From assembly GCF_010111755.1 (NCBI RefSeq), contig NC_088962.1:1364001-1428000 (forward strand): a stretch of DNA of 64,000 bases, in the 5' to 3' direction. The translations under genes and the position numbers were made by a program. This stretch comes from Nakaseomyces glabratus. Taxonomy: Eukaryota; Ascomycota; Saccharomycetes; Saccharomycetales; Saccharomycetaceae. The notes beneath the pieces are model-generated. The model searched no databases. It was not told where the DNA came from and saw only the letters and a list, made by a program, of their open reading frames with translations. Positions 59,044-64,000 of this stretch are shown here, one piece after another; the stretch's first letter is position 1; the number at the start of each line of letters is the position of its first letter.

Positions 59044-60765
59044 ATGATGTTGTCTAGGGTATCCGCGAGATTGCCAAGATGCTTGATTGCCCATTCGCGG
59101 CGACTCTATAGCATGACTCCGCAATTTGATGAAAGTGAGATGTTTGGTGAGAAACTGGAAGGTAAGCCATACAAGGCCAAGAGATTGAACAAATTTGATT
59201 ACGACTGGACCAAAGATGTGAAACATCAAGCCTCTCAGGAGGAGATTGAGTCGCGCTATGTGAAGATGATGAAACTTAACGCTATTTTCAAGGGATTAGG
59301 GTTGTTTGTCTTAATTGGTGGTGGAGCAACACTGTACCTAAGTTGGCCTAATATAAAAAGCAAATATATAATGCTAGGTAAGAGCAATCAACTACCTAGC
59401 GATGGCTCTGAGGCTATTTTTGCCAAGAAAGAGCCCGTTTTGGTAGGGAATGTATCCAAAGAAGGCACACATGTTCTGATGTTTGGACAGATGAATAAGT
59501 CAACCATCCCCAAAGCTATTAAAGAAGCATTCAACAAGGAACTAAAAGATCTCATTATCTTAGATGATAAGAAAAAATGTCTAGGTGTTGATCAAGCAGG
59601 TAATTTAGTTGATATACTCTCCGATGATGTTATTTTAAGAGGACAGAAGCTTGAACAATTGAAATTATCCGGTAAGACTATTTATGCATTGAACAAAGAC
59701 GGTAAGATTTTGATAATACCTGTGGGGCACATTGATAATTTGTCCAAATATTTGGACTACCATAGATCTTGGCTGTTCCCTTGGCGTAAGTACCCGGTTT
59801 ACAATAACCAAATTGATATTAATCATGTATTTAATACTAGGAAAGGTGAGAAAAAGATTTCTCAGTTTGATGTTGGTAAAGATCATTTAGTCCTAATATC
59901 TAACCATGGTAAGGCCTATACCTGTTCGACTGATGGATCGGATGGAAATAAAGAGTCATTTGGTCAATTCGGGATTCCCTATTTTTCAAAATTTGATACC
60001 TTTCCAGTAGCGCACGAACTCCATGAAATTGAAATGCTAAATAACTCATTCGACCAATCAGGCAAAGTCATCAGCAAGTCCATCGAACAAGTTGCATGTG
60101 GAGACTATCACACATTAGCCAGAGACTCGTTAGGAAACTTGTATAGTTTCGGATGGAATAGGTTCGGTCAATTGGCTATGCCAATTTCATATAAATCTGA
60201 ATCAATTCCTTACCCAAAGATTATCAATGGTGCATTCAACGCCCATTTCCCTGGGGCAAATGCGCTGGATATAAAATGCATAGATTTGAATTGCAGTGCT
60301 GAAACGTCTTATGTCACAATGAAAGCGTCGCCTAAATCTGGGCATATTGTTGGTGAAAGTAAAAAAGCAATTGACATGAATAAAGAACATTATTTTGCAT
60401 TTGGTAATGGATTGGAAGGGGAATTAGGCAATGGTATCTATAAAAACTCTCAGCAAGAACCAACCCGGATAAAATTTGAAAACGCAAAACCTGTCGGCGA
60501 CATTAAAGTGAAGCAGTGGTACACTGGGCCACATCATGTAATTTGCAAACTTGACGATGGTCGTTTGGTAGCATGGGGGAGAAATGATTCCGGTCAATTG
60601 GGTATAGGTAAAAAGATTAAGCAAAGCAAACCCACAAATGTACCAGCAGTTCTACTACAAGGACAATCGAAGAAATTATCTGATTTAAGTGAAACGATAA
60701 TAACTTTAAACCCCAATGAGAGAGTTTTCACTAGTTCATCAACGTCATGTATATATAACTATTAA
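59044..60765 (+). CDS. FMP25: Mitochondrial inner-membrane RCC1-like protein Fmp25
   Basis: A 573-residue mitochondrial protein needed for assembly of respiratory complex III in S. cerevisiae. The first 30 residues are Arg/Ser/Leu-rich without acidic residues (a presequence). A single membrane span lies near 84-102 (KGLGLFVLIGGGATLYLSW) and the rest faces the intermembrane space or matrix as an RCC1-like propeller. RCC1 repeat motifs are visible: CGDYHTLARDSLGNLYSFGWNRFGQLA, FAFGNGLEGELGNG and VAWGRNDSGQLGIG. Two adjacent ATGs open the frame (59044, 59047) and the longer frame has only GTG. Length is close to S. cerevisiae Fmp25 (583, YLR077W). Confidence 0.95.
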   Translation: MMLSRVSARLPRCLIAHSRRLYSMTPQFDESEMFGEKLEGKPYKAKRLNKFDYDWTKDVKHQASQEEIESRYVKMMKLNAIFKGLGLFVLIGGGATLYLSWPNIKSKYIMLGKSNQLPSDGSEAIFAKKEPVLVGNVSKEGTHVLMFGQMNKSTIPKAIKEAFNKELKDLIILDDKKKCLGVDQAGNLVDILSDDVILRGQKLEQLKLSGKTIYALNKDGKILIIPVGHIDNLSKYLDYHRSWLFPWRKYPVYNNQIDINHVFNTRKGEKKISQFDVGKDHLVLISNHGKAYTCSTDGSDGNKESFGQFGIPYFSKFDTFPVAHELHEIEMLNNSFDQSGKVISKSIEQVACGDYHTLARDSLGNLYSFGWNRFGQLAMPISYKSESIPYPKIINGAFNAHFPGANALDIKCIDLNCSAETSYVTMKASPKSGHIVGESKKAIDMNKEHYFAFGNGLEGELGNGIYKNSQQEPTRIKFENAKPVGDIKVKQWYTGPHHVICKLDDGRLVAWGRNDSGQLGIGKKIKQSKPTNVPAVLLQGQSKKLSDLSETIITLNPNERVFTSSSTSCIYNY

Positions 60766-60981
60766 TGTATCTTGTATTTAGCACGATTATAAAAAAAAAA
60801 TGGCTTAAAAGATTGATTTTTCAGTACACTAGAGGCGCTATAAGAAGGAGAATTGAATGTGATGACATGAATGCTATTCTCTATGAATTAAAAAATTATA
60901 AAATATAATACATAAGTATGTGGATAATTGAAGCCTATCTAGTAAAATTTAATGCATCACAGTGTGGTCTTGTCGTGGTTA

Positions 60982-61704
60982 TTATCTGAACCATTTTAGT
61001 ACGTAGTAGACACCGACCAGAAACAAAAATATTATTAATATGAATATCAATTTATCCTTGAACACACGTTTATTGATGGTTTGGATTGTTTCTTCGGAGA
61101 CACCCAAAGTCCTTAAGCTACGAGACATTTGATCTTGGACTTTCAGTAGGATTTGGTTTTGTTCCATAATATCATCCAGCGATTGTTGTCCCATTTCCAA
61201 GATCATGTCCAGCTGTGCGTTACCTCTCTGGAATATAGATTGTTCCTTCTGCAACCCATCATACATCGGTAGACCATAGTTACTAGAAGTGTTCCCAGGT
61301 TGCGATGTGTGGTCATTGGTAGCGGTTCTCCTCTGATTCATCACAGACTCTCCACCGGTCTGTGCATCCAGCGGTGACTCGAACAGCTTACTCCTGGCGT
61401 TATTCTCGTTGTATTTCTGCTTCAATTCCTTGAACTTCGCGTCGAAGTCCTTGTGATCCTTCTTCAGCGACACCAACCGCAGCTCGTACTTGGGATCCAG
61501 CTGCTCCTCGTCATTACTTCCACCGGCTCTCCGCTTGTCGAAGTGCTGCTTGTACTGCTCGATGGTCTTCTCGAATGCCACCAGCGTCGCGGATATGGAG
61601 CCTTGCAAAGAGATCGGCGCTGTCAAGTTATCCTGCTCAAACTTCGCGATATCCTGCTGCAACTGCGTCTTCTGCTTCTGCGCGTGTATATACAGAGCGT
61701 TCAT
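60982..61704 (-). CDS. BOS1: ER-Golgi v-SNARE Bos1
   Basis: A 240-residue membrin-type SNARE that acts with Sec22, Bet1 and Sed5 in ER-to-Golgi fusion. The N-terminal Habc-like coiled region covers about residues 1-100, opening MNALYIHAQKQKTQLQQDIAKFE. A Ser/Asn-rich linker and the SNARE motif (about 155-213, RGNAQLDMILEMGQQSLDDIMEQNQILLKVQDQM) follow. The C-terminal anchor is near 219-237 (LIFILIIFLFLVGVYYVLKW), leaving three residues in the lumen. Length matches S. cerevisiae Bos1 (244, YLR078C). It is convergent with FMP25 and divergent from SIC1. Confidence 0.97.
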   Translation of the reverse strand: MNALYIHAQKQKTQLQQDIAKFEQDNLTAPISLQGSISATLVAFEKTIEQYKQHFDKRRAGGSNDEEQLDPKYELRLVSLKKDHKDFDAKFKELKQKYNENNARSKLFESPLDAQTGGESVMNQRRTATNDHTSQPGNTSSNYGLPMYDGLQKEQSIFQRGNAQLDMILEMGQQSLDDIMEQNQILLKVQDQMSRSLRTLGVSEETIQTINKRVFKDKLIFILIIFLFLVGVYYVLKWFR

Positions 61705-62189
61705 TTCAGTCTGCCTATTCCTGTATCTTCAAAAAAACCTGCTTTCTTCTGTCTATTTGCACAAACAAAACTTATATCGCTATTCTTTCCAGCAAGCTGT
61801 TGGGCTATTAGTGTAAAAATTTCTGGACTTCTGATTACTGCTTAATGCGTGTCTGTGAACAGGGAAAGTGTTTTACTCTACAACCACAACCCAAAAACGC
61901 TGTCTGTGTGAGCTGTGATCTGTATGTAGTCGCATAATAGATGTATGTCCAGGCAGAAGGTAGGGCTATTATGCCTGGAATAAAGTCACAACACAATGGG
62001 TTGGACCCGGCCGTTTTATGTTATATCCACCCACACACCACACCCAACAGCAAATTACACTCACATGATCCAGTGCGTACATAACTATACAGAAATGGCT
62101 GGTGGAAATGTTCGTACATAGGTATTTTAAGTGGCATTTATTGTTGGGAAGTTTAGTTCTTTGTGCGGGTGGTTCTGTGCAATGGGAAG

Positions 62190-62195
62190 ACGCGT
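62190..62195. promoter_or_regulatory. MCB (MBF) site 1 upstream of SIC1
   Basis: ACGCGT, the palindromic MBF-binding site for G1/S genes, within GACGCGTAA. Confidence 0.4.
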
Positions 62196-62305
62196 AAGAG
62201 GCAGCCTGGGTAGGGGGGATTGTGTGAAAGAATCAAGAGGTTTGTACGGGTGTTTCTCTTGCTTTGGGGTGGGGTGGGGAGAGAGACCAGGAAGACAAAT
62301 GGATT

Positions 62306-62311
62306 ACGCGT
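62306..62311. promoter_or_regulatory. MCB (MBF) site 2 upstream of SIC1
   Basis: A second perfect ACGCGT, 116 bases from the first and 260 bases before the SIC1 ATG. Confidence 0.4.
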
Positions 62312-62353
62312 CTTGTGTCTGCAGACGAGCCCAGCCCTCTCTTTGCGCAAAGT

Positions 62354-62359
62354 GCTGGT
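62354..62359 (-). promoter_or_regulatory. Swi5/Ace2-type site upstream of SIC1
   Basis: GCTGGT (ACCAGC on the minus strand), the core bound by Swi5 and Ace2, which switch on SIC1 at the end of mitosis in S. cerevisiae. Another copy lies at 62098-62103. Confidence 0.45.
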
Positions 62360-62571
62360 TTCGCTGGGTTTCCCAGGTTTTGGGCTAATAGTGTTTGTTG
62401 GGTGGAGGGACTAAAATAGTGAAGTCTGGGAACCACCAACAAAATATAGAATGGCTGAGGTTTTGCTAATATATAAAGTGAGAGCTTTTTGTAGAGTCTG
62501 TGTCTGGGAAAGGACGTCGAAGGACAGGAACAAGAAGTTACGGATAAAGCTTACAAGTGCGAAAATAGATA

Positions 62572-63420
62572 ATGACACCTTCTACTCCGCCTAGGTCGAG
62601 ACAGAGAAGGCACGATTCCGGGTCGCTGGAAATGCATGGGTATGGGGACTCTGTGATGGGTACGCCGCAGCGGTCGCAGCTGCTGGCGCCTGTGACGCCA
62701 TCCACGGTGCAGAAGTTCAAGAGTGTGCCTGCCCTGCAGCCGCAGAAGACTACGTTTAACGGGCTGAAGTCGCCGGAGAGGTCGCCGTTCCCGCTGCAAG
62801 GTAGGCGTGGGTCTGTGAAGAGGACGTTTGGTGACGACGCGGGGGCCGGGTGTGACTCCGGGTGTGACTCTCTGCTGGGCGACGCGAGCGGGAAGTATAA
62901 GAGCATCACAAAGACGCTGTTTGCGGAGGAGACAGAGCCCCTGTTTCCGCCCGAGACGTCGACGTCACCTTCCCGGTCTTCGTCGCCTCTGCAACTGCCT
63001 AAGTTGCAATTGAGCCACATTCGCGATGCAGAAAACGACGAACAGATAAGGAAGATGGCAAAGCAAGTGCCCGGTACTCCCAGTGACAAAGTGATCACTT
63101 TCGAGATGGCTCAGGATTGGAATAACGTCTCGAGCAAAGACGGCACGACGAACTCCGACACCGAGGATGATCTCCTGGTGACTAAGAAGCCATTGAAGAA
63201 CCCGTTCGCATCGGATGATGTTATAGATGAAACAGAGCGCAGAAGAAGACATAACCAACTGCTGAAAGAAAACCCTGAGCTGGAGTCTACGATATCGTAC
63301 GTGAATAAGAACGGCGAGGTGGTGAAGCAGAGGCACCTGTCTCTAGAGGACCAAATCAGATATAAACCAAGAGCACTATTCACTAAAGAAATTGAAGAAC
63401 TTAAGAGAGACAAGAAATAG
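62572..63420 (+). CDS. SIC1: Cyclin-dependent kinase inhibitor Sic1
   Basis: A 282-residue inhibitor of Clb-Cdk1 whose phosphorylation and SCF-Cdc4-driven destruction trigger S phase. The N-terminus begins MTPSTPPRSRQ, carrying the Thr-Pro/Ser-Pro phosphodegron cluster. Further sites follow (VTPST, GLKSPERSPFP, VPGTPSD). The middle is Ser-rich and disordered. The C-terminal inhibitory domain (about 175-282) contains KVITFEMAQDWNN, the NPFASDDV motif and the RYKPRALFTKEIEEL ending. Length equals S. cerevisiae Sic1 within two residues (284, YLR079W). The first 400 bases are markedly GC-rich while the last 300 are not. Confidence 0.96.
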   Translation: MTPSTPPRSRQRRHDSGSLEMHGYGDSVMGTPQRSQLLAPVTPSTVQKFKSVPALQPQKTTFNGLKSPERSPFPLQGRRGSVKRTFGDDAGAGCDSGCDSLLGDASGKYKSITKTLFAEETEPLFPPETSTSPSRSSSPLQLPKLQLSHIRDAENDEQIRKMAKQVPGTPSDKVITFEMAQDWNNVSSKDGTTNSDTEDDLLVTKKPLKNPFASDDVIDETERRRRHNQLLKENPELESTISYVNKNGEVVKQRHLSLEDQIRYKPRALFTKEIEELKRDKK

Positions 63421-64000
63421 TCCCCATAACAGCTTCACTATTTATTTTATTCCTTTCTTTCAGATTTTCATTTATTCCAGGCTCATCATTTCATTTCATG
63501 AATATAATGTGGGATCAGTTTCAATACTAACCTCCCATTCGGACACATATAATTTACTTCATTTCAAACAAAAATGGCTCTCGTAAACCATTTTTCACCA
63601 TGCATTAATTAATATTATAAATAGACGTTTACTTATCCTTTTTCTTTTAGATTTTTCCTTTTCTTTTCCGCATTATACTAGTACGTAAGTTCTATTTCTA
63701 AAGCTAATGGCACCGCATCCGCAAGTAACATCCTGTAGTCACAGCCTTACCTATTCAATGGCTTGCTCGGTAGACGTTATTGCTCAGTTTCCCCATTGTC
63801 TTCACGAAATTGCCTTGTCCCCGTCCCAGAAACCCCCGTAGTACCTGCTTTTTTTCATCTAACTTCTAAAAAAAAAAGATTAAAGTTGTCCCGAAGACGT
63901 TATTTTTGCTAAACACAAGATCAAGAAAATTAGCGAAGAAATCAGCCCAACTTATTGGGAATATACGAGTCTAATTGTCTTCGAGAGCATCATATTTTGG
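63421..64000. other. Region downstream of SIC1 to the window end
   Basis: AT-rich with T-rich tracts (63640-63665, 63870-63880). It holds the SIC1 3-prime end and probably the promoter of a gene beyond the window. No gene starts within it that I can support. Confidence 0.4.

Larger units (their letters stand above)
61705..62571. promoter_or_regulatory. Divergent BOS1-SIC1 promoter with cell-cycle sites
   Basis: About 870 bases. It contains two MCB sites ACGCGT (62190-62195, 62306-62311) and two ACCAGC-type Swi5/Ace2 sites (62098-62103, 62354-62359). A run of G-tracts lies at 62208-62279, and a TATATAAAG at 62470-62478 lies about 95 bases before the SIC1 ATG. No gene is supported. Confidence 0.6.

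Overview
This is a stretch of a budding-yeast nuclear chromosome (family Saccharomycetaceae). The genes are compact and apparently intron-free, separated by AT-rich intergenic DNA. Thirty protein-coding genes are recognisable, nearly all from sequence features together with gene order shared with Saccharomyces cerevisiae. Long runs of genes follow a single S. cerevisiae chromosome arm with no genes interleaved from the sister arm. One short segment mixes genes from two duplicated S. cerevisiae regions. Both facts point to a lineage that descends from the yeast whole-genome duplication (WGD). Protein similarity and moderate GC suggest the Nakaseomyces / Candida glabrata group; that species call is inference and was not tested by any search.

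Layout. Block 1 (1-22.5 kb) matches S. cerevisiae YPL037C to YPL051W in order and strand: EGD1, MET31, a YPL039W-like gene, ISM1, MRX11 (YPL041C), SSN3, NOP4, VPS16, ELC1, SGF11, CAM1, DIG1, MNN9, ARL3. Block 2 (22.9-30.7 kb) is FAR8, TMA19, SFK1, EIS1, a mixture of the YMR029C-YMR031C and YKL056C-YKL050C regions. Block 3 (31.4-48.8 kb) matches YHR117W to YHR124W without a gap: TOM70/71, ORC6, SET1, MSH1, LSM12, CIA2, EPT1, NDT80. A 2.07-kb gene-free convergent gap follows. Block 4 (50.9-63.4 kb) matches YLR071C to YLR079W: RGR1, LAM6, RFU1, FMP25, BOS1, SIC1, but lacks BUD20 and RPL10, which lie between RFU1 and FMP25 in S. cerevisiae.

The genes are core cellular functions: translation and its factors (EGD1, CAM1, TMA19, ISM1), ribosome assembly (NOP4), transcription and chromatin (MET31, SSN3, SGF11, SET1, RGR1, NDT80, DIG1), membrane traffic and lipids (VPS16, ARL3, BOS1, MNN9, SFK1, EPT1, LAM6, EIS1), mitochondria (ISM1, MRX11, TOM70, MSH1, FMP25), Fe-S assembly (CIA2), ubiquitin control (RFU1, ELC1) and cell-cycle/replication control (ORC6, SIC1, FAR8). 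They are not one pathway. SSN3 and RGR1 both belong to Mediator.

No transposon, CRISPR array, tRNA gene, confident non-coding RNA, centromere or horizontally acquired island could be supported, and I did not find a new biological system. The most interesting material is regulatory. There are five perfect PAC boxes, one with an RRPE-like site exactly where BUD20/RPL10 are missing; a meiotic URS1 plus MSE pair upstream of NDT80; paired MCB and Swi5/Ace2-like sites upstream of SIC1; a promoter full of G/C homopolymers between EIS1 and TOM70; and a CGATG microsatellite upstream of CAM1. Several start codons given here are the first in-frame ATG, downstream of the start of the longest open frame.
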